Source: BTRG01 sp036986275 (lineage in GTDB: Bacteria; Pseudomonadota; Gammaproteobacteria; Acidiferrobacterales; SZUA-150). Taken from it: 14,283 bases of DNA. The stretch spans positions 1-14,283 of the forward strand of contig BTRG01000059.1 of assembly GCA_036986275.1 (NCBI GenBank). The letters run 5' to 3'. Position numbers and translations under genes: made by a program. This document shows positions 6,810-12,516 of the stretch, one piece after another; the first letter of the stretch is position 1, and each line of letters begins with the position of its first letter. Below the pieces are notes generated by a model that did no database searches, was not told where the DNA came from, and worked only from the letters and a program-made list of their open reading frames with translations.

Positions 6810-8441
6810 TTAGTTAGCGATAATAATACGATTTCTACCGGCAGCCTTGGCGGCATAAAGTGTCCTGTCGGCGATGGCCTGTAAATCGGTATTACCATGC
6901 TTGGGGTAGCTGGAAATACCGGCACTGAAGGTGGCCGAGAACTCACCCTGTTCTGTCTGATAGTTTATCTTTTTAAAACTCTTGCGGATTTCATCCAGTA
7001 TTTCCAGACAGGCTTGGGCATCGCAGCCAGGTAAGGCAATCAGGAATTCCCCGCCACTGTAGCGACCGATCAGATCAGTCTTGCGCAGTCGCTGTTGCAG
7101 CAGGCCGGCCAGGTTTTTAATCACACGGTCACCTGTCAAATGGCCGTAGGCGTCGTTTATAGTTTTGAAGTGATCAAGATCCAGCATGGCGACAGACAGC
7201 GCGCCCTCGTGACGATCGGCGCGGGCGACTTCGACTTCCAGTTTTTCCTTGGTCTTGGTGTGGTTCAGTAATCCGGTAAGGCTGTCACGATCCATCAGTG
7301 ATTTGAGATCACGGTAACGTTCGGCACGTATCGAGACAGAGGAAGCAAGGTAGTCCCCATGTATGGGTTTGCTCAGAAAGGCATCACCACCGCGACACAT
7401 GGCCGCTAGCTGTTTTTCTTTATCCGACTCAGAGGAAAGGAAGACAATAGGGATACCCATATATGATTCCTGTTGCCTGATGACTTGTGCCAGTTCTATA
7501 CCGGAGCAGCTTGGCATAAACACATCGATTAATATCAGTTCTGGCTGGAATTCGGATAGTGCGCGCATAACATTCATGGGATCGGTGACGATCTTGATTT
7601 CCATGCCGGCTTGCTCCAATGTCAATGCATACTGTGCGGCCAGGGGCGCGGAAGCCTCGACAATCAACACACGATAAGGGTGTTTGCTATCAGCAATGTT
7701 CAGATTGTCCAGCGTATTAACCAAGACACTGATATCTATTGGTTCGACAAAGTAGGCGCGACCGCCATAGCGCACAGCCGTGAGGCGGCAATCCAGGTCA
7801 TCGGTGCTTGAGATAAATACCAATGGTGTCCCTGTTATCCGGGAGCTTATTTTCTCCATGCCCGCTTCGTTGGGTGTAGCCTTGACAATAACGGCGATAG
7901 GCTGCCTTTTCTGTATTGCCTTGGCGGTATCCTCTAACGTAGTGAAGATGCTGACCTCATAGCCAAAATTCCCTGTTTGGGTGGCCAGTTTTATAGCCTG
8001 TTGCTCTTGTGGGCAATAGATATACAGCCTGGCATGGGCTGCAGGTGCCGCGGACTGTGATGATGGTGCGACATTCATGATGCCCACTTCAGCAGGTGGG
8101 GCCTGGATAGAGTGTTGCGAGGTCTGTTGCAGCTCTTTTAGCTGGCGCTCTATGGTCTCGCTGATTTCCTCGTTCAGGCTGGATTCGTTCTTTACCAGGG
8201 CCTTCAGGGTTTGTTCCAGAGCCCTTGCCGAATAGCTGACTTGTTCAAAGCCAAAGGTTGCACCCGATCCGGCCAATGTATGTGCCAGACGATGAAAGGT
8301 GGACAGTGATTCCATCTGCCAGTCAGCACTCAACTCGCCCCAGCATGCGCACAGTTCTGCAATTTTGCCGGGCAGCTTCTCGGCATAGTCTTCGTGCAAT
8401 GCCCGCAAACGCCGGGTGATGTCACTGTTCGCTGTTCTCAA
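6810..8441 (-). CDS. Hpt-REC(degenerate)-REC-GGDEF signalling protein
   Basis: This 543-residue cytoplasmic protein has four modules. Residues about 10-105 are an Hpt domain with H54 in LAHTLAGSG as likely phosphohistidine. Residues about 137-245 are a receiver-like domain lacking the phosphoacceptor (K187 at its position, EP replacing the usual KP). Residues about 255-372 are a true receiver with D306 and K358. Residues 376-543 are a GGDEF domain. The GGDEF active-site motif reads SGGEF (462-466), so the third, metal/catalytic acidic residue is glycine. The metal aspartates in LDLDHFK (D421, D423) and the c-di-GMP inhibitory site RKTD (453-456) are kept. Diguanylate cyclase activity is doubtful; a c-di-GMP-sensing role is possible. 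Translation would start at TTG, in frame with and two codons after the TAG of the HD-GYP gene, with no ribosome site at proper spacing. Confidence 0.88.
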   Translation of the reverse strand: MRTANSDITRRLRALHEDYAEKLPGKIAELCACWGELSADWQMESLSTFHRLAHTLAGSGATFGFEQVSYSARALEQTLKALVKNESSLNEEISETIERQLKELQQTSQHSIQAPPAEVGIMNVAPSSQSAAPAAHARLYIYCPQEQQAIKLATQTGNFGYEVSIFTTLEDTAKAIQKRQPIAVIVKATPNEAGMEKISSRITGTPLVFISSTDDLDCRLTAVRYGGRAYFVEPIDISVLVNTLDNLNIADSKHPYRVLIVEASAPLAAQYALTLEQAGMEIKIVTDPMNVMRALSEFQPELILIDVFMPSCSGIELAQVIRQQESYMGIPIVFLSSESDKEKQLAAMCRGGDAFLSKPIHGDYLASSVSIRAERYRDLKSLMDRDSLTGLLNHTKTKEKLEVEVARADRHEGALSVAMLDLDHFKTINDAYGHLTGDRVIKNLAGLLQQRLRKTDLIGRYSGGEFLIALPGCDAQACLEILDEIRKSFKKINYQTEQGEFSATFSAGISSYPKHGNTDLQAIADRTLYAAKAAGRNRIIIAN

Positions 8442-8447
8442 AATAAT

Positions 8448-9542
8448 CTACATGCCGTATCGCATGACCTCTTGTTGTTCATTTTTTTTGTCCCGGTATT
8501 TGGCCATCACTGCCAGGATATCCTGCAAGATATCCTCGAATAGCTCTACCAGATGAGGATCAAAATGTGTACCACTGGAGCGGTGTACTTCCATCATGGC
8601 GTCTTCCACTGTCCAGGCCTTCTTGTAAGGACGTTCGGAGGTGAGGGCATCGAATACATCGCACAGGGCCACGATTCTGCCATATAGGGGAATTTCCTCG
8701 CCTTTAAGGCTATTTGGATAACCGCTTCCATCCCAGCGCTCATGGTGGGTCATCGCGATTTCGCGAGCCAGTTCCAGTAATTCCGTAGAGCTGCCTGACA
8801 AAATGCGATCACCGATAGTGGTGTGGGATTGCATGATTTTCCATTCCTCGGCATCCAGCTTGCCGGGTTTCAGCAGGATGTTGTCGGGAATGCCGATTTT
8901 CCCGATATCGTGCATGGGGCTGGCATGTAATATTTGTTCAGCCTCGTACTCATTCATTCCAGCCGCCAGCGCCAGCAATTGCGAGTACTTGCTCATGCGT
9001 ATGATGTGATTGCCCGTTTCATTGTCACGGTATTCCGCGGCACGACCCAGGCGCTGGACAATCTCCAGCCTCGTGTCATAAAGCTCTTGTGTGCGTTCCC
9101 GTATGCGCGATTCCAGTCCTTCATTTTGATTGCGAATGGTTTTATGCAGGGAGTGTACTTCCAGGATGTTGTGTATTCGATTGAGTGCTTCCTGACGGTC
9201 AAAGGGTTTTGTTAGAAAATCCCTGGCGCCGTTGTTCAGGGCTCGCAGTCGGGTTTCACGGTCAATTTGGGCGGTTAGGACCAATACCGGCAGATAGGTA
9301 TGGTTTGGTTGCATGGCTTTGAGCTCCTCCATGACAGCAAAACCGTCCATGTGAGGCATGTTGATGTCCAGCAAGATAAGGTCAAAATTCTCCTCGGCAT
9401 GCCTTGGGCACACTTCTCGAGGATCAGAGACAGTGATGACGTTATTGTATCCTTCAATTGCCAGCAGTCTTTTCAGCAGTCTGAGGTTGCTGGGCTCGTC
9501 ATCGACTACAAGAATCTTGGCCTGCAGAATGTCATCGTGCAT
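8448..9542 (-). CDS. Response regulator with HD-GYP c-di-GMP phosphodiesterase domain (RpfG-like)
   Basis: A 364-residue two-domain response regulator. Residues about 8-128 are a receiver, with acidic pair D14-D15, phosphoacceptor D59 in LLDINMP and K112 in LTKPF. A coiled linker (about 130-165) leads to an HD-GYP domain. Its key motifs are intact: YRDNETGNHI, MHDIGKIGIPD with H211-D212, the HH of MTHHERWDGSGYP (GYP 274-276), and DVFDALTSERPYK. HD-GYP proteins of this form hydrolyse c-di-GMP to pGpG or GMP under phosphorylation control. A GGA ribosome site lies about 10 bases before ATG 9542. It follows the CheY-like gene by 156 bp and precedes the Hpt-REC-REC-GGDEF gene by only 6 bases, in the same frame. 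No cognate histidine kinase is in the window. Confidence 0.95.
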   Translation of the reverse strand: MHDDILQAKILVVDDEPSNLRLLKRLLAIEGYNNVITVSDPREVCPRHAEENFDLILLDINMPHMDGFAVMEELKAMQPNHTYLPVLVLTAQIDRETRLRALNNGARDFLTKPFDRQEALNRIHNILEVHSLHKTIRNQNEGLESRIRERTQELYDTRLEIVQRLGRAAEYRDNETGNHIIRMSKYSQLLALAAGMNEYEAEQILHASPMHDIGKIGIPDNILLKPGKLDAEEWKIMQSHTTIGDRILSGSSTELLELAREIAMTHHERWDGSGYPNSLKGEEIPLYGRIVALCDVFDALTSERPYKKAWTVEDAMMEVHRSSGTHFDPHLVELFEDILQDILAVMAKYRDKKNEQQEVMRYGM

Positions 9543-9698
9543 GAGTGGTTATTCCATTAATACAATGTCGATTTTATCTAAGGGTATTGACCGCACTCAG
9601 GTATATCGTAACACGCAGGAGATATCTTTAAGGGGGGTTTGGCGGGTATCCCAATGCGGGTGATGGGTGTGGCGTGTACCCTGCCCGAAGTCGCCTGC

Positions 9699-10091
9699 TT
9701 ATGCTGGCTGGTTTTCCTGCCAGAGTTGATTAACTGTATTTGATAGCGTCATGGGATCAAAAGGCTTGGCGATGACGCCGATGGCGCCCAAATCCTTGTA
9801 GTGTTCAACTTCAGAAGGTTGGACTTTTGCCGTCATGAAAATGATGGGTAGATTTTTACCTTCTGGTAATTTTCGCAGTTCTTTTAGTGTGGTGGGCCCG
9901 TCCATCTCTGGCATCATAACGTCTAGTAACACGAGGTCAGGCTCAAACCCCTTGATTGAGGCCAGGGCTTCATTGCCTGAGCTGCACAGTTTCACGTCAT
10001 ACTGGCCGATATTTTCCAGGGTCAGTTTTGCTATGGCCTGGATATCCGGCTCATCTTCCACGTATAGAATGCGTTTCAGGGGCCGACCCAT
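9699..10091 (-). CDS. CheY-like stand-alone response regulator receiver
   Basis: A 130-residue single receiver domain with no output domain. It has the acidic pocket E12-D13, phosphoacceptor D57 in LLLDVMMPEMDG, T87 in FMTAK and K109 in IAKPF, so it should be phosphorylatable. Stand-alone receivers either bind a motor or protein partner or shuttle phosphoryl groups. Since the Hpt module of the third gene could exchange phosphate with it, a relay among the three products is a reasonable inference, not shown. AGGAAA about 10 bases before ATG 10091 supports the start. The gene is first of the leftward signalling set and is preceded by an elaborate promoter region with two operator-like repeats (10171-10289). 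Confidence 0.93.
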   Translation of the reverse strand: MGRPLKRILYVEDEPDIQAIAKLTLENIGQYDVKLCSSGNEALASIKGFEPDLVLLDVMMPEMDGPTTLKELRKLPEGKNLPIIFMTAKVQPSEVEHYKDLGAIGVIAKPFDPMTLSNTVNQLWQENQPA

Positions 10092-10170
10092 TTCAGGTTT
10101 TCCTGTTGTAAATCATATTTGGACTGCCTATACAACGACAATGGAACGGAGTACTTTAGCCAATATCTGG

Positions 10171-10255
10171 CCCACTGTATTCACATACCATATCGGTACA
10201 GGGTTGTGGCTTCTAATGGTGTGGATGCAGGTAACCCATTGTATTTACATACCAT
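10171..10255. repeat. Two 21-bp near-identical direct repeats with GTAT-N4-ATAC dyad
   Basis: CCCACTGTATTCACATACCA (10171-10190, then T) recurs as CCCATTGTATTTACATACCA (10235-10254, then T): 19 of 21 bases match, 64 bp start to start, about six helical turns. Both mismatches fall outside the conserved palindromic arms GTAT-N4-ATAC (10177-10188 and 10241-10252). That pattern is expected of binding sites for a dimeric regulator. The second copy would overlap the predicted start site of the leftward cheY-like transcript; the first lies in its leader. The regulator is unknown. Confidence 0.5.
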
Positions 10256-10256
10256 T

Positions 10257-10289
10257 ATTATAGTGTTGGGATCCCACAAAAAATGTCAA
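10257..10289 (-). promoter_or_regulatory. Candidate promoter for cheY-like/HD-GYP/GGDEF genes, 21-bp spacer
   Basis: On the minus strand a perfect -35 TTGACA (10289-10284) and a perfect -10 TATAAT (10262-10257) flank a 21-bp spacer. The spacer contains the palindrome TGGGATCCCA (10267-10276), near its centre. Sigma-70 prefers about 17 bp. Consensus boxes with an over-long spacer holding a dyad are typical of MerR-type promoters, which need activator-induced DNA distortion. Predicted start near 10250 gives a leader of about 160 bases before ATG 10091. No merR-like gene is in view. Confidence 0.45.
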
Positions 10290-10490
10290 CGTTTGTTAAC
10301 TTTAAAGTGAGTTTAACCGTGCTACAGGCACGAAGCTTAACTTGATGTTTATAAGTTTCGAGTTAGATTTAGCTTTATAATCAATATATTAAATTAAGAA
10401 AAGTTTTATTCTGATCTTGCTGCGGCACTATGATACGAAATGAAAGCACAATAAACACTGAAAATGCAGGGAATCTGGCCTTGTCTATTG

Positions 10491-10520
10491 GGAACCAAAT
10501 CCTTATCCAGGGTCTATACT
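10491..10520 (+). promoter_or_regulatory. Candidate sRNA promoter (sigma-E/AlgU-like and/or sigma-70 -10)
   Basis: GGAACCA (10491-10497) and TCTAT (10513-10517) are separated by 15 bases, resembling envelope-stress sigma promoters (GGAACTT, N15-17, TCTGA/TCTAA). The overlapping TATACT (10515-10520) is a good sigma-70 -10 but has no good -35. Either would start transcription near G10527, seven bases after TATACT. ErsA of Pseudomonas, in the same genomic position, is known to depend on the sigma-E-like AlgU, which makes the first reading attractive. Confidence 0.42.
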
Positions 10521-10526
10521 GATTAT

Positions 10527-10643
10527 GCAGGGCGACAGTATCGTCCTACCCGCTCCTCCTCCCTGAGCGGGAACATCTCGGGCCGATACCCGGGATTTGT
10601 TTAAGACCCCGGTCTCTCTCCCCTTGTTCCGGGGTCTTTTTTT
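10527..10643 (+). ncRNA. Candidate trans-acting small RNA at the Spot 42/ErsA locus
   Basis: About 117 nt, from a start inferred 7 bases after TATACT to the terminator U-run. It folds by inspection into four consecutive hairpins. The first is GGGCGA (10530-10535) with TCGTCC (10541-10546). The second is CCCGCTC (10549-10555) with GAGCGGG (10565-10571), whose 9-base loop is CTCCTCCCT. The third is ATCTCGGG (10575-10582) with CCCGGGAT (10589-10596). The last is the terminator. The C-rich loop is an anti-Shine-Dalgarno sequence, the usual seed of Hfq-type sRNAs, and the U-run would fit Hfq. It lies downstream of polA and converges on engB, the position of Spot 42 and ErsA, the latter of similar length. 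No coding frame is apparent. Ends, expression and homology are inferences. Confidence 0.72.
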
Positions 10644-11257
10644 GTCCGCAGTTCCAACCAGCTTGCCATATGATCACGCGCTTCATCCACTCCCAGGCGG
10701 GTGGTGGCGGAAAATAATTGTAAGCTGACTTCGTGCTGGTCTGAGTCCAGCTTATGGCGCAGGCCTTGCAGCTGTCCCATGGCGTGTCCCCGACTGAGTT
10801 TATCGGCCTTGGTCAACAGGATATGCACCGGCATGCGGGCCTGCCGGCACCACTGCAGCATTTGCAGATCCCCTTCCCGGGCGGGGTGGCGTATGTCCAT
10901 CAGCATGATCAGGCCCTTTAAGCACAGGCGTTCACCAAGATAGCGGCCCATGGTGCGTTGCCATTTCTGGCGTATGCTAATGGGAACTTTGGCATAGCCG
11001 TATCCCGGCAGGTCGATCAGGCGGTGGTCATCATCCAGATCAAAAACCACGATTTGCTGAGTGCGCCCCGGGGTCTTGCTGGTCCTGGCCAGGGCCTTCT
11101 GGTCCGTGAGACGGTTGAGGGCACTGGACTTTCCTGCGTTGGAACGTCCAACAAAGGCCACCTCGGCGCCTTTGTCCGGGGGCAGGCCCTTGAGTTTGGG
11201 CGTGCTGAGCCGGAATTTCGCATTGCGGAAGAGGGTGACGGAATCGATATCTGACAT
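10601..11257 (-). CDS. engB: Ribosome biogenesis GTP-binding protein EngB/YihA
   Basis: A 218-residue TRAFAC-class GTPase needed for large-subunit ribosome assembly and cell division. All G motifs are visible: G1 GRSNAGKSS (37-45), G2 threonine in TPGRTQ (about 62-67), G3 DLPGYGYA (82-89), G4 TKAD (149-152) and G5 SAT (183-185). Length is normal for the family. The C-terminal tail (about 205-218: KKDPGTRGERPGS) is encoded by the terminator hairpin of the convergent sRNA and probably has no structural role of its own. No terminator for engB is seen at its own 3' end, so its transcript likely runs antisense through the sRNA. The ribosome site is poor (GGGG 11-14 bases upstream of ATG 11257). 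It is divergent from cytochrome c4, as in Pseudomonas. Confidence 0.97.
   Translation of the reverse strand: MSDIDSVTLFRNAKFRLSTPKLKGLPPDKGAEVAFVGRSNAGKSSALNRLTDQKALARTSKTPGRTQQIVVFDLDDDHRLIDLPGYGYAKVPISIRQKWQRTMGRYLGERLCLKGLIMLMDIRHPAREGDLQMLQWCRQARMPVHILLTKADKLSRGHAMGQLQGLRHKLDSDQHEVSLQLFSATTRLGVDEARDHMASWLELRTKKDPGTRGERPGS
10603..10643 (+). terminator. Rho-independent terminator of the sRNA, inside engB 3' coding end
   Basis: AAGACCCCGG (10603-10612) pairs perfectly with CCGGGGTCTT (10629-10638) around a 16-base pyrimidine-rich loop, followed by a T-run to 10643. It acts only on the + strand, since no T-run follows in the other direction. It overlaps the last codons of the convergent engB gene, whose stop is at 10601-10603. 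Confidence 0.85.
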
Positions 11258-11267
11258 GGCAAATTGA

Positions 11268-11280
11268 CCCCGAATCGGGG
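11268..11280. promoter_or_regulatory. Palindrome in the engB/cytochrome c4 divergent region
   Basis: CCCCGAATCGGGG is a perfect 6+1+6 dyad, 11 bases upstream of the engB start, in the 146-bp space that must hold both promoters. TATATAA at 11287-11293 could be part of a leftward -10, but no convincing -35 was found. On engB mRNA the dyad would be a hairpin just before the start codon and might restrict ribosome access. Functional meaning is unproven. Confidence 0.3.
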
Positions 11281-11403
11281 GCTTGGTATATAAGGCGGCG
11301 CTGAAATTCGTGATGCGGTGTATTTCGGAGCTTATCGTTTCTATGGCGTTAAATCAGTAGATATCGGCATGTAACGCTATCGGACCCAGAAGGGGGATCC
11401 AAA

Positions 11404-12009
11404 ATGAAGAACATCGGAATTTTTATGGTGGCTGTCTCGGCGGTATTAATATGGGGCACAGCCAACGCAGCGAGCAGCATTGCAGCCGGTAAGGCCAAGG
11501 CCGGAGCCTGTGTGGCTTGTCATGGGGTTGCCGGCAATAGTGCCAATCCTCTGTGGCCCAATCTGGCCGGGCAAGGGGCAGATTATATCGCCAAGCAGTT
11601 GCTGGATTATAAGTCCGGAGCCCGCAAAGACCCGCTCATGGCCGGCATGACGGCGCCTCTGAGCAACGAAGATGCAGTCAATCTAGGGGCGTATTTTGAA
11701 GCTATGGCTGCCAAGAGCGGTGTGGCGGCCTCCAAGGAGCTGGCCAAGACGGGTGGACGTCTCTATCGTGGCGGTAATGCCAAGACCAGCGTGGCGGCGT
11801 GCATGAGTTGTCATGGTCCGGCAGGCAAAGGCATACCTCCTGTCTATCCTCGTGTTTCGGGGCAACATGCTGCCTACACCATTAAGCAGCTCAAGGCCTT
11901 TAAGGATGGCAGTCGTTCAAATGACTCCAAGGTCATGCAAGGTATAGCCTTCCGTATGTCTGAAGCGGAGATCAAGGCGGTTTCAGAATACATGGCGGGA
12001 TTGCGCTAA
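11404..12009 (+). CDS. Cytochrome c4, di-haem periplasmic electron carrier
   Basis: A 201-residue class I di-haem cytochrome. Residues 1-22 are a signal peptide ending ANA, so the mature protein is exported and acts as an electron carrier, usually towards terminal oxidases. Two homologous halves each carry one haem site: CVACHG (C36, C39, H40) and CMSCHG (C133, C136, H137). The first half has PNLAGQGADYIAKQL after the haem; the second has YPRVSGQHAAYTIKQL. Candidate axial methionines are M79 or M82 in MAGM and M178 or M185 in MQGIAFRM. The ribosome site AGGGGG precedes ATG 11404. The engB-cytochrome c4 divergent pairing matches Pseudomonas. A strong terminator follows at 12035-12056, so it is probably monocistronic. 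Confidence 0.95.
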   Translation: MKNIGIFMVAVSAVLIWGTANAASSIAAGKAKAGACVACHGVAGNSANPLWPNLAGQGADYIAKQLLDYKSGARKDPLMAGMTAPLSNEDAVNLGAYFEAMAAKSGVAASKELAKTGGRLYRGGNAKTSVAACMSCHGPAGKGIPPVYPRVSGQHAAYTIKQLKAFKDGSRSNDSKVMQGIAFRMSEAEIKAVSEYMAGLR

Positions 12010-12034
12010 AGCCTATTAGGAAAGTCTACAAAAT

Positions 12035-12056
12035 GGCCGCGCACGCGGCCTTTTTT
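12035..12056 (+). terminator. Rho-independent terminator of cytochrome c4
   Basis: GGCCGC (12035-12040) pairs with GCGGCC (12045-12050) around GCAC, followed by TTTTTT (12051-12056) and preceded by a short A-run. It lies 26 bases after the cytochrome c4 stop. Confidence 0.9.
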
Positions 12057-12112
12057 CTCTTGCTCCATAGCAGGTGCCGTTTTCGGGCCACTTGATCTAC
12101 GGATAGCGGCGA

Positions 12113-12192
12113 ATGCCAATCTGTAGCTCCTCTGTGCTGAGGAGAATCTCTATTAAAATGAAAGGCTTATGACATTGTATAGGGATTGGCAT
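12113..12192 (+). promoter_or_regulatory. Structured region upstream of the 78-residue gene
   Basis: A perfect 9-base inverted repeat, ATGCCAATC (12113-12121) and GATTGGCAT (12184-12192), encloses a hairpin CTCCTC (12127-12132) / GAGGAG (12139-12144). The outer arms end about 60 bases before ATG 12253. If transcribed, this would be a leader structure; if not, an operator-like dyad. TTGGCA (12186-12191) with TATTTA (12208-12213), 16 bp apart, is a weak promoter candidate overlapping the right arm. Confidence 0.38.
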
Positions 12193-12252
12193 GGCTATTG
12201 CTCTTTATATTTAGCTACCGCAAGTAGTCAAAACCGATTGAGGAGTATGACC

Positions 12253-12489
12253 ATGTTGAGCCACATTATTAATCTGGTAAACAGCTACGAGGATCACCAT
12301 GGTCAGCGGCCCAATCTCGTCTATATGAACGAATCGCATTACAGCCATTTGCGCGAGGAAATGCCGGGTCTGTGGGACCACAACGACGTGGTCAACATCC
12401 TGGGTATCGATATCGCCCTGAGCGATGAGGCCATACGCCCCAGTGTGGCATCCGTGACGTACTGCTCAGAGAACATCCTGGCAAGTTAG
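12253..12489 (+). CDS. Unrecognised 78-residue protein
   Basis: I do not recognise this protein. It is soluble, without signal peptide, membrane segment or metal motif; it has one cysteine (in the C-terminal VTYCSEN). The N-terminal half has an acidic/His-rich stretch (SYEDHHGQRP), then NLVYMNESHYSHLREEMPGL and WDHNDVVNILGIDIALSD. I chose ATG 12253 because GAGG at 12239-12244 gives ideal spacing. The in-frame ATGs at 12247 (too close to that site) and 12169 (its extra codons look like leader DNA) are less likely. It has a ribosome site, a structured upstream region and its own terminator at 12517-12547, and codon use looks ordinary, so a real single-gene unit is likely. Function is unknown; cytochrome c4 and hemL neighbours give no firm clue. 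Confidence 0.75.
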   Translation: MLSHIINLVNSYEDHHGQRPNLVYMNESHYSHLREEMPGLWDHNDVVNILGIDIALSDEAIRPSVASVTYCSENILAS

Positions 12490-12516
12490 ACAAGTTTTAA
12501 GGGGCTGCGGGTGCGC

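Larger units (their letters stand above)
10092..10526. other. Intergenic regulatory stretch between cheY-like gene and sRNA
   Basis: This 435-base stretch has no credible coding frame. The left part (to about 10290) holds the candidate promoter and repeats of the cheY-like gene. The middle (about 10300-10440) is distinctly A+T-rich, with a weak hairpin CGTGC (10318-10322) / GCACG (10328-10332) and a TATAAT at 10376-10381 with no matching -35. I assign nothing firm there. The right part (10491-10520) holds the candidate sRNA promoter. ATGCAGGG occurs twice, at 10464-10471 and 10525-10532, the second at the sRNA start. Confidence 0.6.

Noticed and set aside
10175..10192. LexA-like box (ACTGTAT...ATAC) in the first repeat
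   Set aside because: The right half reads ACCAT, not the required ACAG, and the second copy has TTG in place of CTG, so the essential CTG/CAG ends are not kept. The GTAT-N4-ATAC core is better explained by another regulator.
10119..10310. Short + strand open frames in the cheY upstream region
   Set aside because: No ribosome sites, no recognisable protein pattern, and they overlap the promoter and operator-like repeats.
12169..12252. Upstream in-frame start for the 78-residue gene
   Set aside because: It has no ribosome site, overlaps the inverted-repeat arm, and the added residues look unrelated in composition to the body.
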